Assembly: GCA_029532415.1 (NCBI GenBank)
Contig: JAQOTA010000016.1
Location: forward strand, 62,001 to 126,000
Length of the DNA stretch: 64,000 nt
Source of the DNA: Marasmius tenuissimus
Lineage: Eukaryota > Basidiomycota > Agaricomycetes > Agaricales > Marasmiaceae
Reading direction: 5' to 3'
The translations under genes were made by a program, and so were the position numbers. The notes beneath the pieces are model-generated. The model searched no databases and had not been told where the DNA came from. It saw only the letters and a program-made list of their open reading frames with translations. Below are positions 1-14,034 of the stretch, one piece after another. Numbering within the stretch: the stretch's first letter is position 1; every line of letters starts with the position of its first letter.

Positions 1-1321
1 TTCGTCTATCCAGATGCCTTGGCCTTTTTTCCAGTCTGGCGCTGAAACGCGTTTTCGGGCGCGGACGCTTGGGCGGAGGAGAAGCGTCAGAATTCAATGC
101 TTTTCTTTTCTTGGTCGTTTCCTCTTCCTCTTCCTCCTCTTCTGAGGTTTCTGCTTTCTTGACGATATATCGTTGGAATTCTTTTTCGTAGGCCACACAA
201 GCCATCTTCCACACGACGATAGCCTAGATCAAATGGTGAGTTGCACAATGGCTGCCAGTATCTGGATAGGCAATCGTCACCTCTTCGCCTCGATCGAGAG
301 CATCGGCAACTTGTTCTGCAGTGACTACCCCGAGATACTTGTTGTTCGTGTCATTCAGTTTGATCGTGTATTCGGCAAGGTTAACCTCTCGATTGGTGTT
401 GGTGGGACGGTTTCGGAGTTGGATTCGTATCCTATGGTTTCTTCCCCAGTCCTTCGACAACATTCCTTGGACCCACGTCTTCTTGGCCTTTGAAGACGGA
501 TCAGTATGGATACCTCAGGCTGGAACAACTTCCCCACGAAACAGATAGGATGTTCCACCCACCTTCTCCGGAAGTCCCCGCCACTCGTCGATAGTTAGTG
601 TCGAAGAGAACTCCATCTCATAGTGACCTAAATATAGCCATCGCCCGCTGGTGATACGCACAATGACTCGACACCTTCCCCCTCCCCACTGATGATCTGG
701 TGAAAGATCATCATTGAGACGACGTGAACGAAAAAACAAACCCCCCCTTCCCGGTATGGAGGGCATATACGGGTTATAATCGTTCGTTATGCATTGAAAT
801 TGGTCGCTCGCAAAGCCCATCTCAACTAGTTTGGCTCTCTTCTTTGGTGCCAAGGTAGGAAACGTTGCTTGTGGGCTTCCTCCGCAAAGAGTGCTTAGAT
901 GCGCACGTGTCACGGTGTAGTTGATGTCGAGGTCATCTTCGTCCGCGACGGTGATTGTGAAAGGAGCTATGGTCTGAATGATGTCCGTTGCTCTCAAAGG
1001 GTCGAGGAAGTCCTTGTCAATTTCTTTTTTGATTTTCAGTTCGTCCTGAGAAAACGAATTTCAGCCTGAACGCGACCGTAAGACAGAATAGCAGAGCAGT
1101 GCACGAACATTTCGCATCTCGCGAAGGACACGTCTAGCTTCCACCTTCTGCTGAATGAGATCCAGCTCTTGAGCTATCTCTTCTTCCTTTTTAATCAAAG
1201 CTAGTTCCTTTTTCTTGTCCTCATCCCCGCCCTGCAAGTCCAGTGGTATATTGTCCTCCTCCTGCTTGACAACAGTTTCCGTTTGTGCAACTCTCGACGC
1301 GTTTTTCTCGCGTCTGACCAT
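1..1321 (-). CDS. DUF6697-family protein, copy 1 (3' end outside window)
   Basis: Exons on the minus strand are 1321-1109, 1045-563, 487-281 and 223 to the window edge; all junctions keep phase 0. Seen: a charged, coiled-coil-like N-terminus (Lys/Glu-rich, about residues 1-70), then a domain with YMPSIPG, WLYLGHYEME and DWGRNHRIRIQLRNR, then VVWKMACVAYEKEFQR and a basic tail with PPPKRPRPK that could be a nuclear signal. This motif order matches DUF6697, a basidiomycete family of unknown function. I chose the ATG at 1321 because it aligns with copies 2 and 3. Near the tail the sequence lacks one base compared with copy 2, so the frame passes copy 2's stop position and stays open to base 1. 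The TAG at 224-226 lies at the end of the last intron and is not a stop. Function unknown. Confidence 0.8.
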
Positions 1322-2041
1322 TGCTTTGTAAACTTTTATGGTGTCTGAGGGGAAGAAGGTTGGTAAAAAGTCGCCTGGAAGTGACAACTGGCAAGGGTGC
1401 GGGTCGTCGACGTAAAGCTAGTAAGACAGCCCAACGTTAACCGAGCGGCAACTCACACAGGTTTTCCCAACTCGAACCCCAGCCTAGGATGATCATAGTT
1501 ACTGATGGTACAGAACTGGTACTGTTACAGCGGCCAGGCAATGTTCTGAGAATCATGGGCGTTTGGGTCAGGAGAAATCAGGAGATCAAAGAGGCTTGAT
1601 GAAGTTCGACGATCGGTGCCATGGTCAAGATGATCCCTACTTCGAACAATTCTTCGGCCTAGATTGTGCTGGTATATATAGATAGCTGAGTTATAAGGAC
1701 AATGTAACTATCAATCACCAGTCAAGTAGAAGATATACTAATGAGCAGCCAGTATAGGTAAAATTACGTGCGACTTCAGAGCAAACTTTAGTATGTACAG
1801 CGAACAGTAATACGTATACTAGCAGCAAGCCTCGGCGCGGATTGACTGGAGCCATTTGACCCATCGACATGAACCCGCTAGGCTGAACACAACCGGCGGA
1901 TCGGTATGAGCCTAAGTCGAGTCGAGGATCCATCAAGAAAATCAAGGACCATAGTCATAGATCGGGGAGGACTGCTCTCGTAGAGAAGAACTTCTCGATA
2001 GAGATTTGATAGAGGTATTGTGGCAACAGAAATTGTCCAAT
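1322..2041. other. Spacer between DUF6697 copies 1 and 2
   Basis: No gene is supported here. Bases 1340-1500 resemble the sequence upstream of copies 2 and 3, including a block around AACCGAGC and CAACTCACAC, so the promoter was duplicated with the gene. The rest should hold the 3' flank of copy 2. Confidence 0.5.
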
Positions 2042-3339
2042 CTATCCAGACGCCTTGGCCCTCTCTTCCAGTCTGGCGCTAGAACGCGTGTGCGGACGTT
2101 TGGGCGGGGGTGAACCTCCAGCGATTTCAGAACTGGGAGCTTTTCTTTTTTTGTTCTTCTTCGCTGAGACTTTTGCTTTCTCAACTATGTGACGTTGGAA
2201 TTCCTTCTCGTATGCCACACAAGTCATCTTCCACATGACGAGTGCCTGAAGTAAGCGGTGAGCTACGCAATGTCTGCTAGTATCTGGATAGGGAATGCCT
2301 ACTTCTTCACCTCGGTCGAAAGCATCGGCAACTTGTGCTGCAGTGACCCCAAGATACTTGTTCTTTGTATTATTGAGCTTTGCGCTGTATTCGGCTGGTG
2401 AAAACTGACGATTGGCGCCAGGACGGTTTCGAAGTTGGATTCGTATCCTGGGCTCTCGTCCCCACCTCTTTGATGATATAGCCTTTATCCACGTCTCTTT
2501 CGCCTTTGAGAAATCATCAGTCAGACCTCGCATGGCAATAGTGTCCCCAGAGGATAAACGAGATGTCCTGCCAACCTTGTTTGAAAGTTTCCTCCACTCA
2601 TCAATAGTCAGAGTCGACGAATATTCCATATCATAGTGGCCCAGGTAGAGCCATCGACTGCCGTCGATGCGTACAAAAACGCGACAGCTTCCTTGACTGT
2701 AGGTCCATTGATAATTCGGTGTAAGATCGGCATTAAGAAGACGTTCAGTAAAGAACAGTCCAGGCTGTCCTGGTTTGGAAGGCATATACATATTGTAGTC
2801 TGCGGTCATGCATGCCCATTGGTGACGGGCAAAGCCCATGTTAACAAGTTCGTCCATTTTCTCTCGTGCAAACTCTGGAAAAGTTTGTAGTTGATTTCCA
2901 CCGAAGAGTTTGGCCAAAAATTCACGCGCAACGGTGTAATAGATGTCGAGGTTGTCATCGTCCGCTATGGAGATCAGAAAAGGCAGGATATCTCGGAGGA
3001 GATCCGCCGCTTTCAAGGGGTCGATCACGTCCTCAGCCTCTTCCTCCGCTTTCAACTCGTGCTAGATAAAGGGTTTAGTCTGGACCGTCGAGGAGAGTTA
3101 CTGTAAAGCCTGGCACGAACGTTGCGCCTGTCGCGAAGAGTGCGTCTTGCTTCTACTCTCTTCCTGATCAGTTCCAACTCTTGGTCCATCTCTTCTTCCT
3201 TTTTCACCAGGTCTTTCTTCTTGTCCTCATCCTCGGTCTGTAAGTGCAACGCTGATGGGGTATCGTTCTCCTCCTCCTTGATTCTGACATCAGGCTCCCC
3301 TCGTTTGGTCTTTGATGCGTTTTTACCGCGTTTGGCCAT
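2042..3339 (-). CDS. DUF6697-family protein, copy 2 (intact)
   Basis: Exons are 3339-3121, 3061-2576, 2503-2303 and 2245-2042, giving 369 residues. The two downstream introns (72 and 57 nt) are multiples of three without stops, so the region also reads as one long frame. I infer they are removed because the same positions hold introns in the other copies and carry acceptors and CTCAC or CTGAT branch-like sites. The donor GTTGGC of the 72-nt intron is weak, so retention is possible. Motifs: YMPSKPGQPG, RWLYLGHYDMEYSS, WGREPRIRIQLRNR, VMWKMTCVAYEKEFQR, and a basic C-terminus ending in ERAKASG. This is the best reference copy of the tandem array. Function unknown; the basic tail suggests, but does not prove, a nuclear location. 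Confidence 0.85.
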
Positions 3340-3930
3340 TTATCCGGGGAAGTTATCGTCTGAAGAGAGGGAGGAGGTTATGAAGCCGTCTGGAAGTCGC
3401 TGTGGGTCGATGTAAAGGTAATAAGCCAGCCCACCTGTAACCGAGCCACAAGTCGCACGGATTTTTCCCGAGCGTTACTAGCCTATGCGGCATGCCGAAA
3501 CTAGTCACCGATGGTACGAAACAGTGGCCGAGCGACGCAGCACAAGGAGTAACTCTGAGGATCATGGAGGTAATTGTGTCATGAGATCAAGTACAATTAG
3601 CGCCATGACCCCTACTTTGAATGCTGGTATATGTAAATTGCGAAACAAGGACAAATGCAATTCCTATTCGTTGGTCAGGCTAAAAGGCATACCAACGAAC
3701 AGCTAGTACGTGCAACCTCAGAGCAAACTTGAGTAGATACAGCGAACGTAATACTGGTGGCAAGAGCGTGGGTCAACCATTTCGGTCCGTCGACGTCGAC
3801 CCACTGGGCTGAAGGCAATCGTTGGGTTGCCCGGAACCTACATCAAAAAAGTCAAGAAACACGGTCGCGAAGCGTCGGGGACCATTCGATTTCCAAGAGA
3901 TATGAGTTAGACGAGCGTCAGTGATCCGGT
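3340..3930. other. Spacer between DUF6697 copies 2 and 3
   Basis: No gene seen. Bases 3355-3490, upstream of copy 2, share long similarity with 5210-5370 upstream of copy 3 (CTGAAGAGAGGGAGG near the start, GAGCCACAA further out). This is a duplicated promoter. Confidence 0.5.
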
Positions 3931-5203
3931 CTACCCAGATACCTTGACCCTCTTTCTGGTGTTGTAGCCGTGACTTGGTCCGGCAGACAAAGAGGGAGAA
4001 CCTTCGTTGGTATCCGTGCTGGGCGTCTTTCTTTTCTTGCTCTTGCTCCCAGCTGAGGTGGCTGGTGCTCCCTGGGTTATATACCGCTGGAACTCCTGCT
4101 CGTACGCCACACAGGCCATTTTCCACACAACGGTTCCCTAAAAAGCAGGCGTTGAGCTATTCAATGCCCACGGGTATCATCCAGCAGAAAACAGTCACCT
4201 CTTCCCCGCGGTCGAGAGCATCGGCAACTTGTGCTTCGGTGACAGCCTTAAAATATGTGTTACGCGTATCGTTCAATTTGGAGGCGTATTCAGCCAGTGT
4301 AAACTGACGATCAACACCAGAACGATTTCGAAGTTGAAACCGTATCCGGGGTTCTCGGCCCCAGTCCTTGTTCAAGTAGCCCTCGATCCAGGTTTTTCGA
4401 GCCTTCAAAGGAGTATCAGTAGGTCGTAGTACAACAGCGGCCTACTTGGACACAAAAAAGACCTACCTTCTCCTAAAGTCCTCTCCATTCCTCAACGGTC
4501 AGTTTGGATGAAAACTCCATCTTTATAATGGCCCAGGTGGAGCCAATGACTCGGTAGCTCGTTTCAGGCCATTGGTAATTTGGGGTAAGATCCTTGTTGA
4601 GAGCCTGTTCACTGAAGTACAAACCAGGTTTCCCCGGTATGGAGGGCATATACGGATTGAACTCAGGCGTTGGGCACTGCCATGGGATACCCGCAAAGCC
4701 CATGTCAGTGAGCTTCTTCTTGTTCTCTTTGGAGAAATCAGGATAGGTTTTCTGTGGGTTGCCCCCGAACTTGGTGGACAAGTGAACGTGAGTGACGGTG
4801 GCGTTGATGTCGAGATCGTCGTCGACAGAAATTGCGTGAGCCGGGATGATGCTAATAATGTCCATCGCTCTCAAAGGGTCGAGGAAGTCCTTGTCGGTTT
4901 CTTCTTTGACTTTCAATTTGTCCTGAGAACATGAATTCTATCCTGAACGCGACCTTGACGCAGAACAACAAAGCAGAGCGCACGAACATTCCGCATCTCG
5001 CGAAGGGCACGTCTAGCTTCCACCCTCTTCTGTATTAGATCCAGCTCTTGGGCCATCTCTTCTTCCTTCTTGACCAAAACCACTTCTTTCTGCTTGTCTT
5101 CATCCTCGTTCTCGGGCAAATCCAGCGAGATGTCTTTTTCTTCATGCTTAACAAAAGACTCCGTTTGAGCTACCTTCGACGCGGTTTTCCTGCGTTTGGC
5201 CAT
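3931..5203 (-). pseudogene. DUF6697-family copy 3, damaged
   Basis: Exons by homology are 5203-4988, 4922-4467, 4402-4199 and 4137-3931. Two lesions are visible. First, around 4520-4570 the stretch encoding the conserved WLYLGHY motif has lost roughly 20 bases, and a compensating extra base follows, so the motif is scrambled while the outer frame is kept. Second, the Pro codon in the EWRGLPEK motif of copy 1 is TAG here (4473-4475), a true in-frame stop just before the second intron. The last two exons stay open (DWGREPRIRFQLRNR; VVWKMACVAYEQEFQR). A shortened protein of about 220 residues could be made, but it lacks the C-terminal half. Either a recent pseudogene or a truncated paralogue. 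Confidence 0.8.
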
Positions 5204-5616
5204 GGTTTCGAGGAGTTTGTTGTCTGAAGAGAGGGAGGGGGATATGAGATAACGAAGCCGTCTGGACTGGAGATTGAAGAACTCGTAAGGGTAAAGGCAA
5301 TAAAGCCCACGTTGAGTAACTGAGCCACAACTCACACGTGCACAGATTCCCCGAGTCTTAGGCTCTGCCGAAACACCTAGCCGCCGCACCAAAAAAGTGA
5401 TCGAACCGCAGCAAAGAGCGACCTTGAAGACCATGGCAGTTTGAGCAGAATCAAATTGAAACAGGCCTGATGAACCCAAAATCCGCAATTGCAATTGGTA
5501 AAATGATTCTTACTTCAGGTAATTGGTCAATTTCGCTCGTACTTACATAGAGGTAACTGAGATACAAGGGAAAATGTTATTCCCAAATGCTGGTCATAGC
5601 GAGTGCCTGGCAGGTT
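5204..5616. other. Upstream region of DUF6697 copy 3 and 3' flank of dolichyldiphosphatase
   Basis: No gene seen. It contains the third version of the repeated DUF6697 upstream block, with GAGCCACAACTCACACG at about 5327-5343. Confidence 0.4.
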
Positions 5617-6434
5617 TTATTTTTGCTTCTTCCTATTCAGCTCCTCCCATTCTTTTCTCCATCTTTTCCACTCAGCTTCGCGACCAGCATCCGGCCACAC
5701 CGCCCAACCGTCGCGGATCTGTAGCCAAATTGCGATGGGATTATTCAGCAGAGCTGACTTGAAGGAGGAAGAGAACGGAAGGAGTTCGAGGGAAGCGTAA
5801 AGGATCGATGCGAATGCAATGCCGATGGAAAGTCCCCAGAATATTTGGTGTGGTGAATGGTACTTGAGATGATATCTGCACAGGAAGGCCGTTTTATGAG
5901 GATGAAACTGGGCGACGGATATAAAGTGAGTCTGACCGGGAATATGCAACTCCGCCTGCCCATGCCAATAACGCAAGGTGTACAAGAGCTCTAAAAGCTC
6001 GATCTAGGATAGGGTATCCTGTTGACGAAAATCGATGTCTGAAGTACATGTGAAGGATTAGAAATGTTGAGAAATATCCCATGTATTGGCTGTGGCTTGA
6101 AGGAAATCCGTATCCATTTCCGACCATGTCTGTAAGGGTGGCCGAAGTTCAGAACAGGGAAATTGTAGAGAACTCGTTCATACGCACCGGTCGGCCGCTC
6201 CTCTTTAATCAAGTGTTTGATACCGTAGTTGAGAACTTCGTTCGTCAACTGTCCTGCCCACATAACTATGATGAGTAGTTCTCGAGATTGAACAGCGAGT
6301 GCTGCGTATGAAGCCATGAGAAGGATGGGGCTTAATGTGATCAGAGCCAGAAGGAGTGAGAGGTAAGAAGAGTCATCATATAACACATGAGTGAGGTCGA
6401 GAGAAGCCTGAGGTCCCAGACTCGAAGCTGACAT
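5617..6434 (-). CDS. CWH8: Dolichyldiphosphatase (PAP2 superfamily)
   Basis: Exons are 6434-6188, 6129-5937 and 5875-5617, giving 232 residues; junction phases check. This ER membrane enzyme cleaves dolichyl pyrophosphate to dolichyl phosphate on the lumenal side, recycling the carrier for N-glycosylation. Seen: several hydrophobic helices, the PAP2 signature KEERPT in exon 1, GFPSSHSQYMGYF in exon 2, and a third motif YHSPHQIFWG in exon 3. Together these form the usual three-part active site (KxxxxxxRP, PSGH-like PSSH, and SRxxxxxH). Length matches yeast Cwh8/Cax4 and animal DOLPP1. The gene is divergent from phosphoglucomutase across about 550 bp. Confidence 0.92.
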
Positions 6435-6987
6435 TGCAGCTTGGTTTCGGTCGTGGTTAGGTCGTGGTTGTTGTCAATGATGCTATGGGCGCTTGTGTAG
6501 GCACTTGACCAATTAGGTTGAGCTGACGTAATTAAAATTTCTTGTCCTTTGCGCCTTCCTTTCCAGGTTCCAGCACTACAGTACCTTTCCAAACGACTAC
6601 AACATTGCAATACACAATGGAATATCGCCTCCTCGAACTCTTGGATCTGGTTGGCAAACAATTTTATCCCTCGAAGGAATCCATCTTCGACCGATAAAGG
6701 AAATCGGACGCCATACATAGTACTGGACCAGCGTACTAGTAATTCGTTTCAGTGAGAACCAAACCAGAACACCGTCAGTACCCTGTCTCTCAGGTTCTAC
6801 AATACGAGTGCACCAGCTGTATGCTCATAAACAGTATTGTTATCTCTTGAGAACATGCATCAACTTTCAACTTTAAAGTCGACATGAACGTTTGCTTGAA
6901 ACCCACGTGTACGCATTTCGTCACAGGTCGCGCCATAAAAGTCGCGCTCCATTTCCGAGTTCCTCCAGTTCCTCTTCATCGATAACC
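6435..6987. promoter_or_regulatory. Divergent intergenic region, dolichyldiphosphatase and phosphoglucomutase
   Basis: 553 bp between two divergent start codons. No convincing coding exon is present. It must hold both promoters; I see no clear TATA box. Confidence 0.5.
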
Positions 6988-8977
<1,990 letters not shown>

Positions 8978-9341
8978 GTAGATATTTCCATCGTGTGTAT
9001 CGGAAATGCTTACGCCAGTTTTCAGTAAAATTTTGGATTTCTGAGGTTAGACTATAGGTAATGAATCTTAGAACGAAATGAAGTGTGTAATTGTACGAAG
9101 TTATTTGGATTCAGAACATGCAGAAGGTTTCAACGTATCGATCCCAATACAGGACCTTTACCACTGGTGTGAGGTAGTGCCCTTGCTTTACCAGACATGT
9201 GACGAACGCTTTGACTATGAGAGCAGTCTGAGACTCTGAGTATGCGCACGATTGAACGCAACACAAGGGGAAGACCGGCAAACTTGGAGCCATGGCTTGA
9301 ACTTTTCGCACGATGGGGCCCACCTCCCACCGTCATTCGAA

Positions 9342-10195
9342 ATGTCTCTCAGTCATTTCGAGAGGCTTCCAGTTGAGGTATGCTGTACTCGCCAGTGCTT
9401 TCAGTCGGTAATTGACCTCTTGATTCGCAGCTTCTGTATGAAGTACAGCTCTACGCCCTTTCGGAACACCTACCATTGACGTCGAAAAGGCTTTTCGATG
9501 TCTTCAAATCCGCACCCACTTCGTTCGATGCCCACTATATCTACAATCGAGCCCATTCTGGTCGGACACCAATCAGAAATAATGCAGAAATGCTCAATCC
9601 CATCCTTCGATATCCAAAATGTACAGCCGAAGTTGTCCAATTCGTCATGAAGAACCTTTCCTGGCAGTCGCCCCTTCCAAATGATTTCTCGCGTCCAGAA
9701 TTGCCGAGACATCTCTTCCGCTCTCTCGCACCCAAGAAACCACCGGCCAAATGGCGTGATACAGATCATCCTCTACCTTTTCTCGAATTCTTGTTCGACC
9801 GCGAACGTTCTGGAGTGCTGCCCCCGAATCCCAACTCCCATCAAGGATACGCGTTGACAAGGGCCGTTCATGCTGGATTTACGCAGCTTGTGAAGTTCCT
9901 GCTATCTCATGGCGCAACGCCGGCGCAGGAGGACAATAAGAAGAAGAATGGCTTGACGGTGTTGATCGCTATACGGCAGAAAGATTTGGGGATGGTCAAA
10001 ATGCTTATTGAACGGAGTGGAGGTGCTGGAGGTGGTAATGGCAAGAAGAGGAGGAAGATGGAGGACAGGATCCAGATCACACCTGAGATGTTGAAGACCG
10101 CCGTCAAGTGCAACGCGAAGGACATTGTGGAATACTTCATAAAGGAAAAAGGGTGTGTGCCGGACATGCAAACACTCTATCTGTTGAGCCAGTAG
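9342..10195 (+). CDS. Small ankyrin-repeat protein with F-box-like N-terminus
   Basis: Exons 9342-9377 and 9431-10195 give 266 residues. After splicing the N-terminus reads MSLSHFERLPVE joined to LLYEVQLYALSEHLPLTS, which looks like a short F-box-type helix set (LPxELLYE). The middle and C-terminus hold weak ankyrin-like repeats: ALTRAVHAGFTQLVKFLLSHGATP, then a unit with LTVLIAIRQKDLGMVKMLIER, then LKTAVKCNAKDIVEYFIKEKG. A lysine-rich insert (KKRRK) sits between repeats. Such proteins usually make protein-protein contacts, possibly as substrate adaptors, but no partner can be named. The first exon is short, and the start rests on that splice. Confidence 0.7.
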
Positions 10196-11964
10196 AGAGC
10201 AGTAGAGGCAGGCGGGATCGGCAAGATGAAGGTACGTTCGCTCATCTCCATGTCGATGATGAAGAGGTTTTGAGTTCATTGCTTTCCTCATAGCTGCCTC
10301 GTCTCGGTCTACCCTGGACTACATTACACGTTCGCGAGCAGCATCATACACACAAGACGGAATTTGATCGTCAACATCATATCTGCACCCGTTACCATAC
10401 GATATCCGTTACTTTTGCTACATCAGCAAGTTTCCAAGTCCACCACTGCCAATTCCCGTTCGGCGGTGCTCATCGCAGCGATCTGACCACCACCGTTTAA
10501 TCCTGGCCATCCGCAGCCTCTACCGCCTCAAAACGAAATCCACTCAGACTAGCTGGGATAGAGCCACACACCGTCAACCTACACCACGAATCGCCGTGAA
10601 AGCCTAAAGGCCCTTGCCAATTCACAAGCTGGGAAATGGAACCGCAGGCCTTCACCCTCGTGCACCAACCAATCCCGTTTCCCGACCACATATGAACGTT
10701 CGAACAGCGCGATCTGAACACCCTGACCCGACATGTAGATCTGCAACAACTTGACCGGAAGAGGCAGTCGGCCATAAATTATGAACGACAACCTCTCGCC
10801 AAGGCTAAGCGAAATAAGGCACTGGCGATAGATCAGGGCAGAACTGAGATGAGTTGGATGGGCGAGACAAAACGATCCCGGTGGTCGTCCCACTCTATCT
10901 CTTGTCCTCTGACTGAGAGCACGGAGTTAAAGTCAATTCCGCGTTCTGGCGCGTCAAAGGATGTAGATGGCAGGATCTATACCGATGTCGTCGTCGGCTT
11001 CGACGCCACATCAACCTTCCAATTCTCTCCAGGCATACCGCCAGCCCTCTGGTTCTGATCCACGAGGAAAGGCGCATACCATTCACGAAGAGAGACATAG
11101 TCGTTTTCGTTGCAACAGATGCGACATGGGAGAACGCGACCCCAATGCGAGCCCAGTCGTTCAACGTCTCCATGTGTTACGCCTGGCCTCGATAATCACA
11201 ATGCTCTTCCATCATGAGCAATCTACGCCTTTTCGCTGGAGTAACCTACCTGTTCAACCATGCGTTGACGATGATGAGAGCCGAGCGCTCCGTCCATGAA
11301 TGCATGACGGCCTCAGGGCGAGGATTGTTACACACCGAATGAAACTCAGGCTTCACGCCCGCAGGTCTGATCGATAGAGTAACGACTCGATTCTGAGACT
11401 TGCCGGGCTGAGAGCCTGACTAGCTATCTCCATGGTCAAGGCTTGGTGTACATGTCTAGGAAGGGAGTCTATGATCGCGCGTCGTCGACAGTCAGCGGAG
11501 GGGTATAGATGTAGGTGGCTTCATCTAGAAGCATATCGTATTAGCACCTGTCTCAAGCACGGAATGGACCCACTCACGGTGGGACTGGATGCGAAAACCC
11601 CTATAACCTGTGTGCCGTAGGCCTAGCTTAAACTTTTCGTAGTGGGACCGTCATGGAGGGGGAAGATATGTCGCGACAATACTCAGGGATGTCAGAGATT
11701 TCTTCGGACAGCGGGATGCGTGCCTCGAGAAGGAGAAAGATGACTATGGAGGCGGTGGCCGTATCCAGTACGTCGGGCGCGTCTTTTGGGGTCAAAGCAG
11801 CTTGAGAGGTAGGAACCCGTGCTGTAGTGGGGTATAATTAATGGATAGATATGAGGGCGGAAGTATTAACGATACAGGTAGAGGAGAAAGCAGAGAGAAA
11901 TATAAATTCAGAAGAATAGATCATTGAACGTTCGAAAGCGCAGGCTTGGCCATACAGCTATTGA
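10196..11964 (-). other. Possible unknown gene or gene remnant
   Basis: No complete gene can be built. On the minus strand several stretches look protein-coding but in shifting frames: about 11195-10985 (WYAPFLVDQNQ, ENWKVDVASKP, then a TAG), 10960-10860 (IDFNSVLSVRG, IEWDDHRDRF), 10855-10580 (LPVKLLQIYMSGQGVQIALFERS) and 10640-10497 (NWQGPLGFHGDSWCRL to a stop). They may be exons of one gene with introns I cannot place, or a decayed gene. I do not recognise the family. Bases 11200-11964 show nothing convincing. Confidence 0.3.
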
Positions 11965-13767
11965 TTACAAGTTGGCGAAATCGGATCGCCTGTGGCGTGG
12001 TAACAAGGATATACAGTCGTTCAGTAACATTCGGTTTGCTCTGTCCAGTATGCTAGGAGCGGGAGTTGGGGTATCAGCACAAACAAATCTACCGCAGGAC
12101 CCAAAAGAATACGTACGGGACGAGGACAGAGAAAGGTCGTCGAACAAGTCATCGGAGACTTTCTCAAGGCATTCGTTGAACATCCCAAATTCGTCGTCTC
12201 CGATAGCAACACAGATATAGGTAACATACACCGTGGCTAAAAGTGGTGAGAATCAGCGAGTGAAGTACAAGGTATCATCGACACTCACAAGTTGACCCGA
12301 GGTGCACAACAGAATGGTACTGCTTAATGACATTGGCGTTGATGATGATCTTTGGGTGTCGTGCTATCGAGAAGCTTGAATCATAAGTTCTCTTCTGAGA
12401 ACCCTCCCAACCCTCGGTTCTCGTGAAGGTGAGATACAAAGAATTTCTTGTCAGGGATGGAAGGCACGACCGGGAGAGTGAGGATATTCCCGCTGATGTG
12501 CCACACACGCAGAGTCCTAGTATGAGTATAACCTCAATCGTCGAGTTGTCGACTCGGCGGAGGATTTCGAGAACGACGCCTTGCAGTAACCAATACTCAA
12601 CAAGGGCGCCTTCGAGGGAGGCAATATTGGGAATGATCTCCGGGAAACTCTGTCGTACTCCAGCTATCATCGAGGACATAAACCGATGGTTATAAGACCG
12701 GAGGACTACCCAAAGAGCGAGGGGTCTGCGGATCAGCCAAGTAAATATCTCATGGCTCCGAACGGGAAGGAGCTGAAGAGCTATCTGGACAACGAGTTCG
12801 TCGACAGGACCAAGGCTCAGGGCAAGATTGTATACGGTAGATAGCCTCGTGTAGTGTTCAGCTAGAGGAAACACGTATGCCAGAGCCAAGTCCACCGTCA
12901 AACATGGGAAGTAGAGCCCCGTGGGGAATTCGATGAAGGCGTCAAGCGATGGACGGAGAGTGCGAGCGATCCGGGGTGCTGAAAGGGCCTTTGATAGGGT
13001 CCGGCAGTCGTCAGGGGAGCTACAGAGCTGCCTCAGGCTTTTCAGCCAAGCAGCGCACCGAAGCGCACGCTTTACTACCCAGTGGACAATGATCCACAAT
13101 ATATAGCTCTTGGCAACAACGTCCCACTGATCCTCCTTGGTCCGGAACCGAAGGGTGTAGAACCTATCGCCACAAGATATGTAGGAGTTGCCATATAGGC
13201 TGGCAAAACCCTCCCACTCGTGGCCCGATAGCACACAAAGCCCATATGGAACCCAGAATGTGTCACCAGTATGGTACCAAGATTGATCCATCCAATGGTG
13301 CGTAGCAAATCGAGTGGCAGTCAAGCTAAAACGAGATATTCTGTGAAAGAGCTCGACGAAGATTCCCGGGTAGTGCTGAATAGCGTATAACAGGGGAAAG
13401 GCGAGAGACAGTCCCATCACGATTCTAAATATTTCCTACGAGCCGCAATACCATCAGAGACCCCAGATTAGAGTTGAAACTGAAGCAAGGCAATACGCAC
13501 CAAACGCAAACGTTTGACCGAGACGTACAAGAAGACGAAGGCGACGAAGATGACGACTGCAGCACATGTTCCTGCCCGCAGAAATCCAGAAGGGAGGCTG
13601 ATGGTGGCAGTCTCCAGCGTGCGGCTTGGGAGGGATGTCGAGGCTACCGACGTGGGAGGGTCAGTCGGGATTTTGACTGTGAGCTTTTTGAGGTAAAAAC
13701 CAAAATGGAAGATACTCAGAGAGACTCTGCCAGCCGCCTGCTCAGCTTGGGTAAAGAAAGACGACAT
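11965..13767 (-). CDS. Unrecognised membrane protein
   Basis: Exons are 13767-13501, 13435-12289 and 12236-11965; phases close and give 561 residues. The second intron (12237-12288) has GTGAGT, a CTGAT branch-like site and a TTTTAG acceptor. Seen: a hydrophobic helix near residues 63-85 (TCAAVVIFVAFVFLYVSV), further hydrophobic stretches such as YILWIIVHWVV and VILILGLCVCG, and many Trp and Tyr residues. The C-terminal exon is Ser/Asp-rich (DDLFDDLSLSSS). No known domain is recognised. The start at 13767 was chosen as the ATG just before the Ala/Gln-rich N-terminus; an in-frame ATG at 13839 would add 24 residues. Probably a lineage-specific integral membrane protein. Confidence 0.55.
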
Positions 13768-14034
13768 GGAAGTAAGTAGTAGAAGAGAGGGTGATCGATA
13801 ATCGTCGAAAGCAACCCAAATTGGTGGCATTTCTGCCACAACTCCAACTTCACCTAATTAGGCAGTGCACCCATTATCAACCATAACTCACGGCCACGTG
13901 GGCCAAATGCGAGTGGCATGCTCGTTGAAGAACACAATGTGGTCACAGCGTACGAGAAGAATACATCAAGGTATTATGATCAAATTTCGGTAGTCCATGT
14001 TTGCTGGCAGCCACCGTTGAGCGGGAACCCCTCG

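Noticed and set aside
224..226. TAG in DUF6697 copy 1 that aligns with a Gln codon in the read-through of copy 2, looking like a nonsense mutation.
   Set aside because: It is the AG end of a 57-nt intron present in all four copies; after splicing GEE joins AIVVWKM and the frame is open.
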